The notes beneath the pieces are model-generated. The model was given only the letters and a program-made list of their open reading frames with translations. It was not told the origin of the DNA and made no database searches. This document shows, in pieces, positions 34,085 through 42,970 of a stretch of DNA of 58,198 nt; within the stretch, counting starts at the first letter, position 1; each line of letters opens with the position of its first letter. The stretch comes from Cytophagales bacterium CG12_big_fil_rev_8_21_14_0_65_40_12 (GTDB lineage: Bacteria; Bacteroidota; Bacteroidia; Cytophagales; Cyclobacteriaceae): NCBI GenBank assembly GCA_002786855.1, contig PCUU01000093.1, positions 1 to 58,198 on the forward strand, in the 5' to 3' direction. The position numbers and the translations under genes are program-made.

Positions 34085-34885
34085 TTGAAAACCTTTTTTA
34101 CATTTTCAGCTTTGATTAGCCTTGGCTTATTAAACGGTTTTGGCCAATCGATACCTCTGAAAAATGCACATGCCCATAATGACTATGAGCATGAAAGACC
34201 CTTGTTGGATGCTTTGGAGAATGGCTTTATATCTGTCGAGGCGGATGTTTACCTGATTGATAATGAATTGTTTGTTTATCACGATCGACCTGAAAACCCA
34301 AGTCAGGAAAGAACTTTGGAAGAACTCTACTTAAAACCACTTTTGGAAAGGACGAAGGCCAATAACGGTCACGTTTATCCAAATTATAATGATTTCTTCT
34401 ACTTAATGATTGACTTTAAGACGGAAGGAGAGAGTACTTACAATGCCTTAAAGCCATTAATTAAAAAATATAAGTCCATTTTATCTGCGGTCGAGAAGGG
34501 GAGTAGGCAGATGGACAAGCAAGTGCTTGTTTTTATTTCTGGAAATAGACCTATTGCCACAATGCTTTCGGAAGGTATTAATCTGGCCACGCTGGATGGA
34601 AGGCCTTCCGATTTAGGCAAAGGAATATCTGCCGAGAAAATGCCGGTGATTAGTCAGAATTTTAATCAGTTTTCCGATTGGAATGGCGTGGGTGAAATGC
34701 CCAAAGAAGATAGAATGAAAATTACTGATTTGATCAATACCGCACATACCGAAGGCAAGAAAGTTCGCCTTTGGGCCATTCCCGATATGCCCAATGCTTG
34801 GCAAGCCTTGATGGATTTAGGTATTGACTTTATCAATACGGATAGGCTAGTTGAGTTTAATGAGTTTATGAAGAAAAGCGACTAG
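34085..34885 (+). CDS. Secreted PI-PLC/GDPD-like phosphodiesterase
   Basis: 266 residues including a signal peptide ending GFGQ. NAHAHNDYEHERPL, VEADVYLID and LFVYHD give the His, Glu/Asp and His residues of a TIM-barrel glycerophosphodiester phosphodiesterase/PI-PLC-like active site. The C-terminal GIDFINTDRL is also typical of that barrel. No ATG lies near the start; an in-frame stop at 34070-34072 leaves TTG at 34085 (or CTG at 34076) as initiation codon. It probably works in the periplasm on a lipid or phosphodiester. It is a stand-alone gene. Confidence 0.75.
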   Translation: MKTFFTFSALISLGLLNGFGQSIPLKNAHAHNDYEHERPLLDALENGFISVEADVYLIDNELFVYHDRPENPSQERTLEELYLKPLLERTKANNGHVYPNYNDFFYLMIDFKTEGESTYNALKPLIKKYKSILSAVEKGSRQMDKQVLVFISGNRPIATMLSEGINLATLDGRPSDLGKGISAEKMPVISQNFNQFSDWNGVGEMPKEDRMKITDLINTAHTEGKKVRLWAIPDMPNAWQALMDLGIDFINTDRLVEFNEFMKKSD

Positions 34886-34961
34886 ATGAGGGTGTCTAAA
34901 AAGTAAAATAAACCATCTGAGAATCGCGTATTTGGAAACTTTCTCGGATAGGTATCCGAAT

Positions 34962-34997
34962 AAAAACGAGGCTGTCTTGACTTTTCAGACAGCCTCG
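34962..34997 (-). terminator. Strong terminator after the M28 gene
   Basis: On the minus strand an 11-bp perfect stem (34967-34977 with 34987-34997) is followed by TTTTTA. It lies just after the M28 stop at 35011 and also faces the plus-strand gene. A second short palindrome CGGATA-GG-TATCCG occurs at 34945-34958. Confidence 0.88.
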
Positions 34998-35010
34998 TCA
35001 GGCAATAACT

Positions 35011-36384
35011 TTATTTCAACCCATATTTATCAATCAGATAGACCAAAGAAGCCATAGCAGCGGCTCCCATCTCGAGTTCGCGCTGATTCACCATTTCAAA
35101 ATTATCAATTGGAGTGTGGTGGTATTTGAAATAGCGTTGGCTGTCTGGGATATAACCAATTGTAGGCGTGCCTAAAGGTCTTAAAGGTCCAATGTCAGCA
35201 CCACCGCCACTGGTCAGGAATTGGAAAATACCGAAAGGCTCAAAGTATGATTTCCAGCTCAGCATTTTCTTGACCTCAGCTTCATCGCCACTGATGCCGA
35301 AGCCGATGGGCAAAAATCCACCGCGATCTGATTCTAAAGCAGCAATGTGATGCTCTTTATTTTGAGCAGCCAATTCAGCGTATTTTGTTCCGCCTCTTAA
35401 ACCGTTTTCTTCATTCATAAACATGACAGCGCGAATGGTGCGTTTTGGTTTGTAGCCTAATGTCTTCATCAATCTCAAAACTTCGATGGATTGTACACAG
35501 CCAGCACCGTCATCATGGGCGCCTTCTGATAAATCCCAAGAATCAAGATGGCCGCCAACCACAATGTACTCATCAGGAAATTCTGAACCTTTGATTTCGC
35601 CTACTACATTATGAGAAAGTACATCTTCAAGCATTTGGCAATGTGTTTCGAAATAGAAATTGAGTTCCTTATCGTCAGCCAATAATTCACTGAGTAAATC
35701 AGCATCTTCAGTTGAAATGGCGATTGCTGGAATTTGAGGAATATTCAAAGCATAGCGCGTGCTTCCGGTATGAGGAACATCATCTTTGAACGAACTCAAA
35801 GAACGGACTAAAACACCAATTGCACCATATTTAGCCGCTTCAGAAGGGCCAGAACCACGTTGGTTCGAAGCACCGCTGTAAGCGCCAAAAGTATCGATCA
35901 ATTTAGCATCCATTGGTCGGTTGAAGAATACGATTTTACCCTCGATAGTCTTTCTTCCCAATTGGGCCAGTTCTTGAAAATCTTTAACCTCAATTACCTG
36001 GCCTAATACCCCTGCATCGCCCGTGCCTACAGAATTTCCCAGAGCCACTACATTGAAATCTACCGTACCCAGCTTTTTAGAATTGACGATTTTGCCGATT
36101 TCCTTTTCGCCTCTTACCCAATGAGGCACCATAACTTCTTGGAGAAAAACATTATCGAAGCCATAAGAGAGCATTTGTTGTCTGCTCCATTCCACCGCTG
36201 CCGCTGCCTGAGGCGAACCGCTTAACCTGCCGCCAATTTGCTTAGTGAGGTAATGCAGCATTTCATAACTGTCTCCTTTTTCTAAGGCCTCATCGAAGAT
36301 TTTACGAATCATTTTTTCGTCATCGTTTTGAGCGAATGCCGAAATAGAAAGTGCAGAAAGAAGCAGTGCAAAAAGTAATTTCAT
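35011..36384 (-). CDS. M28-family carboxypeptidase Q-like zinc peptidase
   Basis: About 457 residues with a signal peptide ending AFAQ, starting at the ATG at 36382-36384 (a TTG three codons upstream is less likely). A protease-associated domain (about 130-260) precedes the catalytic M28 domain. Zinc-binding residues appear in GGHLDSWD, AHDDGAGC, MNEENG (Glu pair) and near the end HHTPIDN. The family trims N-terminal residues or dipeptides in the periplasm or outside. A terminator follows directly. Confidence 0.88.
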   Translation of the reverse strand: MKLLFALLLSALSISAFAQNDDEKMIRKIFDEALEKGDSYEMLHYLTKQIGGRLSGSPQAAAAVEWSRQQMLSYGFDNVFLQEVMVPHWVRGEKEIGKIVNSKKLGTVDFNVVALGNSVGTGDAGVLGQVIEVKDFQELAQLGRKTIEGKIVFFNRPMDAKLIDTFGAYSGASNQRGSGPSEAAKYGAIGVLVRSLSSFKDDVPHTGSTRYALNIPQIPAIAISTEDADLLSELLADDKELNFYFETHCQMLEDVLSHNVVGEIKGSEFPDEYIVVGGHLDSWDLSEGAHDDGAGCVQSIEVLRLMKTLGYKPKRTIRAVMFMNEENGLRGGTKYAELAAQNKEHHIAALESDRGGFLPIGFGISGDEAEVKKMLSWKSYFEPFGIFQFLTSGGGADIGPLRPLGTPTIGYIPDSQRYFKYHHTPIDNFEMVNQRELEMGAAAMASLVYLIDKYGLK

Positions 36385-36432
36385 ATCAGTCAATTTTGAA
36401 AGATTGAAATTATAAAAAATAAGATAGAGTGC

Positions 36433-36864
36433 TTAGTCTTTTATTTGAGCGTCATTGAGGATGTACATTAATCGGAGAGGGTCGTCCGTATTAATGGTCA
36501 ATGTACCTGTCACGATGATTCGCTTTTCGGTGTAGTCAATTTTGTCTTTGCTAAAAACTTCCATCACAGTTTCCGGGCCAGCGCCACCACAAAAGAAGCA
36601 ATTGGCAAAAGGAAGCGAAGACAGCACAAAGTAATTTTCGCCTCTCAACTCGTCCAAAGGGATCATCCAACCTTCCACCGAAATTTTGGTGCCATTCAGT
36701 TTTTTGACGGCTTCGCTGAAAATGGGGTACTCAATGTCATAATTGAGCAGTTCATCAAAACGCTTTTCAATGCTTATTTTAGCCAGCGTTTTCCATGTGT
36801 TTTCTTGACCACTGGCGTGGAAGGAAACAAAAAAACTAATTAAGACCAGGCTTAAAAGACGCAT
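36433..36864 (-). CDS. DUF3299 family exported protein, copy A
   Basis: 143 residues with a cleaved signal peptide (SFHASGQ). The DUF3299 core is an OB-like barrel: VEGWMIPLDEL, LSSLPFANCFFCGGAGPETV, with Cys89 and Cys92 as a CxxC site. The gene overlaps the lepB stop by one base (TAATG). A paralogue lies 3.3 kb away downstream of an ABC exporter. In other bacteria such as Vibrio, DUF3299 proteins are found with MacB/LolDE-like exporters linked to metal homeostasis (recalled, not checked). Metal or disulfide function is inferred. Confidence 0.75.
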   Translation of the reverse strand: MRLLSLVLISFFVSFHASGQENTWKTLAKISIEKRFDELLNYDIEYPIFSEAVKKLNGTKISVEGWMIPLDELRGENYFVLSSLPFANCFFCGGAGPETVMEVFSKDKIDYTEKRIIVTGTLTINTDDPLRLMYILNDAQIKD

Positions 36865-38057
36865 TACTTAATCAAGTCTAAAATTCTATTCCAACGAATG
36901 CTTGAGAAAAGGCCAGCATCAGGATCGGTTTTGTCAATCGACCAGAAGATGAACAGTGGTTTTCCAACGATATGATCTTCTGGCACAAAACCCCATGAAC
37001 GAGAATCTTCAGAGTTATGACGATTATCGCCCATCATGTAGTAATAACCTTGTTTGAAGGTGTATTCGGTCACTTTTTCACCATCTATGGTTACGTCCGT
37101 TCCATTGATGACCACATTATCGTTTCCTTCGTAATGAACGATTGGCGTGCGGTATAAATCAATATTTTCCTGTGTCAATGGAATGGTTTGGCCTTTTACG
37201 GGCATTGCCAAAGGACCAAAGAAGTCAATCGTCCAGTCAAATGCTGTTACTGGGTTATAGGCAGTATGCTGTGCGCCTAAATATCGCTGTGCTTCGGGGA
37301 ATGCATCGTAGCCTTCTCCTTTTTGATAGACTACACGCTCAACACTTTTTACGAAACTGTATTGCGCCAATTTATCGGCTTGTGCTTGAGTCGTGTTGGC
37401 ATAGAACCCTATTTTGCCATTATAAGAGTAGTTCGGAAGGGCAGTGGTGGCATAAGTATCATTCGGGTTTTCGTCCGTGTAATCGGTAATTCCTAATTCA
37501 CGCATGTACCTTGGGTGCACTCCGTTATCAGTTTCTATAAAGAAACTAGTTTGCATGTTGGGTGGGTTTTCAGAAGCCACTCCATTAACATATACTTGCT
37601 GATTTCTAACTTCGAGCGTGTCTCCAGGAATGGCAACGCAACGTTTTACATAAAAAGTCTTAATATCGGTTGGGAAGTCTAAATCGGGTGGATAGTTAAA
37701 AACTACAGGCTCGCCTCTTCTCACATCTCTAAAACCTGGCAATCGGTATTGCGGTAACTGAATGCCATCCCAGTAAGATGGAATTCCTGTTCCCCAAAAG
37801 TCTTGATGTGCCAAAGGGAATTTGATTGGGGTTTTGGCAGTTCTGGCTCCGTAGTGCAGTTTACTCACAAAAAGATGATCACCGATCAACATGGAGTTTT
37901 CCATCGAACCTGTAGGGATGGCATAAGCTTCAATGAACAAACCACGAATGATGGTTACCGCAATAAGTGCGAAAAGGATATCATTGAATAGTTCTCTGAA
38001 AAAGCCCTTCTTCTGTTTCGGTGCTTTGTCTTTTTTCTTTTTAAGGAAATCCAACAT
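36864..38057 (-). CDS. lepB: Signal peptidase I
   Basis: 397 residues, long for a type I signal peptidase, as usual in Bacteroidota. Membrane helix about 25-45; catalytic Ser51 in PTGSMENSML and Lys138 in YVKRCVAIPGD. Box E, GDNRHNSEDSRSWG, lies near residue 345. An insertion of about 200 residues sits between the Lys box and box E, facing the periplasm. The ATG at 38055-38057 is preferred over a TTG four codons upstream. The DUF3299 gene is coupled downstream. Confidence 0.92.
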   Translation of the reverse strand: MLDFLKKKKDKAPKQKKGFFRELFNDILFALIAVTIIRGLFIEAYAIPTGSMENSMLIGDHLFVSKLHYGARTAKTPIKFPLAHQDFWGTGIPSYWDGIQLPQYRLPGFRDVRRGEPVVFNYPPDLDFPTDIKTFYVKRCVAIPGDTLEVRNQQVYVNGVASENPPNMQTSFFIETDNGVHPRYMRELGITDYTDENPNDTYATTALPNYSYNGKIGFYANTTQAQADKLAQYSFVKSVERVVYQKGEGYDAFPEAQRYLGAQHTAYNPVTAFDWTIDFFGPLAMPVKGQTIPLTQENIDLYRTPIVHYEGNDNVVINGTDVTIDGEKVTEYTFKQGYYYMMGDNRHNSEDSRSWGFVPEDHIVGKPLFIFWSIDKTDPDAGLFSSIRWNRILDLIK

Positions 38058-38240
38058 AAAAATCTTCAATTTTGAGTAAGCTGTAAAGGTATTATTAATT
38101 CTTAAAAATTCGAGGCGTTGAAAATCGAATAGCTTTCGTTTTAACGAAGCTTAACCAAATGGGTTTTCTTGCTTTTAATCCATCATCGGTTTCGGTTTTA
38201 ATGATCAAGTCTGTTAATTGCGATTGAATTTTTGAAGGTT

Positions 38241-38876
38241 ATGATCTCCATAGAAAACCTCAGTTTCGGATATTCCGACCGTAAAATCCTTTCCATTACC
38301 AAAATGGAAATTAAGGAGAAGCAACACCTGATGATTTTAGGGAAATCAGGAAGCGGAAAAACAACATTGCTCCATATTTTAGGTGGCTTGCTTAATCCGA
38401 AGCGAGGCAAGGTGATGATTGGTGAAACTGATTTGTACCAACTTTCTGAAACGAAAAGAGACAAACACCGAGGCCAGCACATTGGACTGGTTTTTCAAAA
38501 AGCACATCTGATTGCTGCGCTTTCTGTGGAGGATAATCTGTTATTAGCTCAATATTTTTCGGGAACTACACAAGACAAAACCAGAATAGCGGAAGTACTT
38601 AAATCGTTGAATTTGGGAGAAAAAGGGCAATCTAAAGTAAAATCCCTGAGCCAAGGAGAACAACAGCGAGTGACCATCGCCCGAGCTTTATTAAATCGCC
38701 CCAAACTATTGCTGGCCGATGAGCCTACCGCCAGTTTAGATGATGACAATGCCATGGCAGTGATCACTTTATTGAAGGAGCAGGCAGAAATGAACAATGC
38801 TTCTTTGATCATCGCCACCCACGACCAGCGCGTGAAAAACGAATTTGATGTACAGCTTAATTTGAATGAACAATGA
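38241..38876 (+). CDS. ABC transporter ATP-binding subunit, LolD/MacB type
   Basis: About 211 residues from the ATG at 38241 (a TTG at 38232 is less likely). Walker A GKSGSGKTT at 34-42, signature LSQGEQQR, Walker B LLLADEP and the H-loop ATHD are intact. It forms a unit with the overlapping permease (ATGA) and the downstream DUF3299 gene. The type drives lipoprotein or envelope export rather than nutrient import. The specific cargo is unknown. Confidence 0.9.
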   Translation: MISIENLSFGYSDRKILSITKMEIKEKQHLMILGKSGSGKTTLLHILGGLLNPKRGKVMIGETDLYQLSETKRDKHRGQHIGLVFQKAHLIAALSVEDNLLLAQYFSGTTQDKTRIAEVLKSLNLGEKGQSKVKSLSQGEQQRVTIARALLNRPKLLLADEPTASLDDDNAMAVITLLKEQAEMNNASLIIATHDQRVKNEFDVQLNLNEQ

Positions 38877-40117
38877 ACCTGTTTGTATTAAGCTGGAAAT
38901 ACCTAAAAGATAAACCTCTCAATACATTTTTGAATGTATTGCTCATGTCACTTGGTGTCGCCATTATTTTGGTGCTGCTCATTCTAAATACCCAGCTCAG
39001 CGACAGTTTAGGCAAAAATAAACGCGGAATTGACTTGGTGGTAGGGGCAAAGGGCAGCCCATTGCAACTGATTTTAGCTAATGTTTATCATATCGATTTT
39101 CCAACAGGGAATATCAAGTTAGATGAGGCCAAAAACCTAATGCGAAATCGCTTAGTGAAGTCAGCGATTCCTTTGGCTTTAGGCGATAATTACCGCGGCT
39201 TCAGAATCGTTGGGACGAATCATGACTATGTCAATTTATATGAAGCCACTTTGGCAGAGGGCGAATTGTGGCGCTATAATTTAGACTGTGTTATTGGTGC
39301 TAAGGTGGCCAAGCAATTGGGGTTGAAAGTTGGTGATTCTTTTTTTGGCGCTCATGGCATAAGCGTAGCCGATATGGATCATGAGGAGGCCAGTTACAAA
39401 GTGGTAGGGATTTTAGCTCCAAATGGCTCTGTTTTGGACAACCTCATCCTTATCAATATTGAATCCGTGTGGCAAGTACATGATCATGCTGAAGTAGATT
39501 CTACAGCAACCCACGATCACTCGCCTGTTTTAGGTTCAGCTTACCAAACGGGTTTACCAAATGGCGATGAGGCATCTGAAATTACTTCAATGTTGATTCA
39601 ATTCCGGTCTGCCATGGGAGCAGTGCAATTGCCAAGAATGATCAATAGCAACACCAATATGCAAGCTGCCTCTCCTGCCTTCGAAACTCAGCGATTGTTT
39701 TCTTTGCTAGGCATTGGCGTCAACATGATCAAGAGCTTTGCGTACATCATCATTGTGATTGCTGGATTGAGTATTTTCATTTCGCTTTACAATGCATTAA
39801 AAGATAGAAAGTACGACTTGGCGATCATGAGGTCATTAGGTGCGTCAAAAACCAAACTGTTTATCCATGTGATCTTCGAAGGCATACTCATTACTGTTTT
39901 GGGAGGGCTATTAGGCTTCGTTCTTGGCCATGGTTTGGTGGAATTACTAGTGAGTTATTATAAGAAGTCGGAGGAAATTGGCATTACTGGAATGGTGATT
40001 GTAAACAATGAGTTCTCGGTTTTACTTTTAAGTGTAGGGGTAGGTGTTTTGGCTGCTTTGATCCCAGCTTTCAATGCGTATAGAACAGATATTTCAAAAG
40101 TGTTAGCACAAGATTGA
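38873..40117 (+). CDS. ABC transporter permease, FtsX/MacB/LolE type
   Basis: 414 residues. The first membrane helix (about 17-42) is followed by a periplasmic domain of about 230 residues, then three helices at about 280-305, 335-360 and 375-400 with the FtsX motif (LKDRKYDLAIMRSLGASKTK). A histidine/aspartate-rich stretch (VHDHAEVDSTATHDHSP) lies in the periplasmic loop and could bind metal. The overlap with the ATPase and the one-base gap to the DUF3299 gene make this a three-gene unit. Confidence 0.9.
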   Translation: MNLFVLSWKYLKDKPLNTFLNVLLMSLGVAIILVLLILNTQLSDSLGKNKRGIDLVVGAKGSPLQLILANVYHIDFPTGNIKLDEAKNLMRNRLVKSAIPLALGDNYRGFRIVGTNHDYVNLYEATLAEGELWRYNLDCVIGAKVAKQLGLKVGDSFFGAHGISVADMDHEEASYKVVGILAPNGSVLDNLILINIESVWQVHDHAEVDSTATHDHSPVLGSAYQTGLPNGDEASEITSMLIQFRSAMGAVQLPRMINSNTNMQAASPAFETQRLFSLLGIGVNMIKSFAYIIIVIAGLSIFISLYNALKDRKYDLAIMRSLGASKTKLFIHVIFEGILITVLGGLLGFVLGHGLVELLVSYYKKSEEIGITGMVIVNNEFSVLLLSVGVGVLAALIPAFNAYRTDISKVLAQD

Positions 40118-40118
40118 T

Positions 40119-40577
40119 ATGAAAAAGATAATTGTTGTTGTATTGCTTGCCATTTCGTTTGCCTTAAATGCCCAAGAACCTGTTATGCAAGGGCCAAAGC
40201 TTTGGAAGACTCTAGGGGATGTGAAATACGAGCTTGCCAAAGATGAATATGGCGATGTTTATCTGCCAGTTTTTAATACTGAAACAAAGGCTGCAGAAGG
40301 TCAAATGGTGGAAGTAGAGGGATTTATCATTCCTTTGGAAGGAATGTTCAAACCTACCCAATTGATTCTGTCATCATTGCCCATTAGTGAATGTTTCTTT
40401 TGTGGTTCAGGTGGGCCAGAAACGGTGATGGAAATTAGCATGAAGGAGCAAATCAAGTATACCACCAAACGAGTTAAAATCCGCGGTAAACTTAAGCTTA
40501 ATAAAAGCAATCCCGATAAATTGATGTACCTGTTAGAAGAAGGTGTTTATGCTGGTCTAGCCGATGGGAGTTACTGA
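40119..40577 (+). CDS. DUF3299 family exported protein, copy B
   Basis: 152 residues with a signal peptide ending LNAQ. The core repeats the DUF3299 pattern of copy A: VEGFIIPLEGM, LSSLPISECFFCGSGGPETV, with CxxC at Cys92 and Cys95. It starts one base after the ABC permease stop, so it is a probable periplasmic partner of that exporter. Confidence 0.75.
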   Translation: MKKIIVVVLLAISFALNAQEPVMQGPKLWKTLGDVKYELAKDEYGDVYLPVFNTETKAAEGQMVEVEGFIIPLEGMFKPTQLILSSLPISECFFCGSGGPETVMEISMKEQIKYTTKRVKIRGKLKLNKSNPDKLMYLLEEGVYAGLADGSY

Positions 40578-40772
40578 GAATGTGAGTTTAAGTTGTTTTC
40601 AGTAAACTAGTTCTAGCTCAAATGTATATTGATCGATCCGACCTCTAGGACTAAGGTAGTCTTGACCAAATTTGGCAGAAGTCAGTCCGATCTCTATGTT
40701 AGTCAATTTTTAATGCTTAAATCCTTTGTGCTTTAACCCTTGCCGACTTAGCTTCGCACCAAAATAGAACTC

Positions 40773-41171
40773 ATGAAAAAATTCCTTCCCCTCCTCGTCC
40801 TTTTTTTGGCTTTTGCATGTGCGAAAAAAGACAACGGTGATGCCCTTGTCAACGAAGTTTTGAATATTCATGATGAGGTGATGCCCAAAATGGGAGAGTT
40901 AATGTCGCTTAGAAAGAAGGTGCTTGACAAAGTGGAAGGAAGTTCGAGCCCTGATGAATTGAGGGACATTGCCTTGCGTTTAGAAGAGGCCCAAAAAGGG
41001 ATGATGTTGTGGATGAATGATTGGTCCAAAAATTCAGCTCCTTTCGTGAAAAACGAAACAACTCAAGAAGAAAAAATGGGTTACCTGAATGCCGAAAAGG
41101 AAAGGGTTACCAAAGTGAAAGATGATATTAATAACTCCATTGCTGAAGCTAAAGAGGCATTAAAAAATTAG
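40773..41171 (+). CDS. Small helical lipoprotein (uncharacterised; often annotated viral A-type inclusion protein)
   Basis: 132 residues with a lipobox (LFLAFACAKK). The rest is predicted helical: IHDEVMPKMGELMSLRKKVL, then DIALRLEEAQKGMMLWMNDW, and a long charged C-terminal helix. It has several methionines (MPKM, MMLWM). The location, between the ABC/DUF3299 unit and the SCO/cytochrome genes, suggests a role in copper or redox handling at the membrane; this is inference only. The end overlaps the convergent cytochrome c gene by four bases. Confidence 0.6.
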   Translation: MKKFLPLLVLFLAFACAKKDNGDALVNEVLNIHDEVMPKMGELMSLRKKVLDKVEGSSSPDELRDIALRLEEAQKGMMLWMNDWSKNSAPFVKNETTQEEKMGYLNAEKERVTKVKDDINNSIAEAKEALKN

Positions 41172-41644
41172 TCGTTTGCGCTTGCTTTCGCTAAGTCTTT
41201 CACGACTTCTTCGATAGAAAACCCACCCATTTCATTGCCCCAAGTGTTTCCGATATAAGTCAAAATCTCTGCAATTTCTAAATCGGTGAAATTAGGGTTG
41301 GCTGGCATGGGCTGGTTATAGTTTATCCCATTCACCGTCATTGGCCCATTAATGCCATATTTTAGAACCCTGGCTAAATCACCTCGATTATTTATTAGAT
41401 AATCAGATTTAGCCAAGGGAGGAATTAGCCGTCCAAGCCCCGCTCCATTTTCCATATGGCAATTGGAACAAATGGTTTTGTAAAGCTTTCGTCCGTTCGA
41501 ATAGTATTGAGTCTCTTTTTGACTGAGTGTAGAAAGCGATGTACTGTGTACTTCCTCGTTTTCTTTGTTTTCCTTTTTTTCAGAGCAAGCCAATGCAGCT
41601 AGCAAGCCGAATGAAGTTAAAATGATAAGTTTAATGCTTTTCAT
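41168..41644 (-). CDS. Class I cytochrome c, lipoprotein
   Basis: 158 residues. A lipobox (LLAALACSEK) places it on a membrane facing the periplasm. The heme-binding CSNCH is at 59-63 and a methionine ligand lies in YNQPMPANP near residue 112. The remaining fold is a single cytochrome c domain. It overlaps the SCO gene upstream (ATGA), so electron transfer and copper delivery are coupled, as in cytochrome oxidase loci. Confidence 0.9.
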   Translation of the reverse strand: MKSIKLIILTSFGLLAALACSEKKENKENEEVHSTSLSTLSQKETQYYSNGRKLYKTICSNCHMENGAGLGRLIPPLAKSDYLINNRGDLARVLKYGINGPMTVNGINYNQPMPANPNFTDLEIAEILTYIGNTWGNEMGGFSIEEVVKDLAKASAND

Positions 41645-42279
41645 TTGCTATGATATTCTGCTAAAAGTCGATCAATGTCATTCATCAAAATATCTACTTC
41701 GTTGGCTTTAGTGCCATCGTAGAAACCTCGGATTCTTCTTTCTTTATCCACTAGTATAAAAGCTCCGCTGTGGATGTAGCCGCCTGGGGCAGAAGCATCT
41801 TCTCCAACGGGTACCATATAACCCGCGGCAGTGCCTAATTCGTAAATTTCTTCTTTGTTGCCAGTCACGAAGTGCCAAACACTATTGTCCATAATGCCAA
41901 TGCGTTCAGAATAGTCCTTTAAATAAGCGACTGTATCATGGTCTGGGTCTATGGTGTGTGAGAGAATGCCAAACTCAGGATTGTCTTTGAACCTGTCATA
42001 AACCCTGAGCATTTGTGCCTTCATCAGCGGGCAAATGGTTGGGCAAGTGCCGAAGAAGAAATCCGCGATATATACCTTGTTTTCGAAAGTCTTTGGAGTG
42101 ACTGTTGCGCTGTCCTGATCAACAAAACTATAATCAGGAATAGTGTGATAAACCGTGTCTAGCTTTCCGCCAACTTCTACATATTCTGTTCTACCCAATA
42201 TCGGTAATGACTTTTTTTTGGATGTGCCACAAGATGCGGTGACAACGATGATTAAAATAAGGCCTAAGACATTTTTCAT
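41641..42279 (-). CDS. SCO1/SenC/PrrC family protein, lipoprotein
   Basis: 212 residues. After a lipobox (VVTASCGTS) comes a thioredoxin-like domain with the copper site Cys79-P-T-I-Cys83 (FFFGTCPTICPLM) and a histidine in GGYIHSGAF near residue 166. SCO proteins load copper into the CuA centre of cytochrome oxidase. The cytochrome c gene is coupled downstream. The oxidase subunits themselves are not in the window. Confidence 0.92.
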   Translation of the reverse strand: MKNVLGLILIIVVTASCGTSKKKSLPILGRTEYVEVGGKLDTVYHTIPDYSFVDQDSATVTPKTFENKVYIADFFFGTCPTICPLMKAQMLRVYDRFKDNPEFGILSHTIDPDHDTVAYLKDYSERIGIMDNSVWHFVTGNKEEIYELGTAAGYMVPVGEDASAPGGYIHSGAFILVDKERRIRGFYDGTKANEVDILMNDIDRLLAEYHSK

Positions 42280-42284
42280 ACCTA

Positions 42285-42830
42285 CTATTGCTTTGCTTTT
42301 TCTGTTCTTAATTTCTTGTAAATCCTAATACCTAACATCAATAGAATGGTGACTAAAAGAAAGCCCACCGTTCCTTTGATCCAATTCAGCTCGTTCTTCA
42401 ATACGATTAAAAAGACGACTGAGATGAGAATAATCGTGGCAATTTCATTGAAAATACGCAGTTGTGTTGAAGTGTATTTAACGATATCCTTTTGCAGCTC
42501 TTTGTACATTTTGTGGCAAATGAAATGGTACACATAGAGCAGCAGCACAAATCCGAGTTTGATCTGCATAAAGGGCAAGGATAACATGGAAGGCAGATTA
42601 ACGATCATCCAAGTGCCAAAAACTAAGGTAAGCATTGCAGACGGCCAAGTGATAATGTACCAAAGTCGATTGGCCATGATTTTCAGCTGATCTCCCAAAA
42701 TAGTACGGTCCGGTTCGGGTTTTTCAGATGCTTCTACCTGATAAATGAAGAGGCGAACGATATAGAAAAGGCCAGCAAACCAAGTGACGATAAAGATGAT
42801 GTGCAACGCTTTAATATATGGATCTGCCAT
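42285..42830 (-). CDS. HemJ/CopD-family membrane protein
   Basis: 181 residues, about five membrane helices. KALHIIFIVTWFAGLFYIVR at the N-terminus with its conserved His fits the HemJ protoporphyrinogen IX oxidase/CopD family, and ANRLWYIITWPSAMLTLVFG and YHFICHKMYKEL support it. HemJ converts protoporphyrinogen to protoporphyrin in heme synthesis. Its position ahead of SCO and cytochrome c agrees with a heme/copper respiratory setting. Confidence 0.8.
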   Translation of the reverse strand: MADPYIKALHIIFIVTWFAGLFYIVRLFIYQVEASEKPEPDRTILGDQLKIMANRLWYIITWPSAMLTLVFGTWMIVNLPSMLSLPFMQIKLGFVLLLYVYHFICHKMYKELQKDIVKYTSTQLRIFNEIATIILISVVFLIVLKNELNWIKGTVGFLLVTILLMLGIRIYKKLRTEKAKQ

Positions 42831-42970
42831 GTATCAGAATTTTTGACAAAGGTAAACCGAAATCACTTTCGAACTAGTCAATACCAAATGAATAAGTATT
42901 TGATCATTCATAATATTTTGAATAGAAAGTGCTTACGTAATTGTATTTTTAAAATCTAATTGAGATCGAT

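Noticed and set aside
40666-40675. CCAAATTTGG palindrome upstream of the small lipoprotein gene
   Set aside because: Short and AT-rich with no adjoining promoter match; likely chance.
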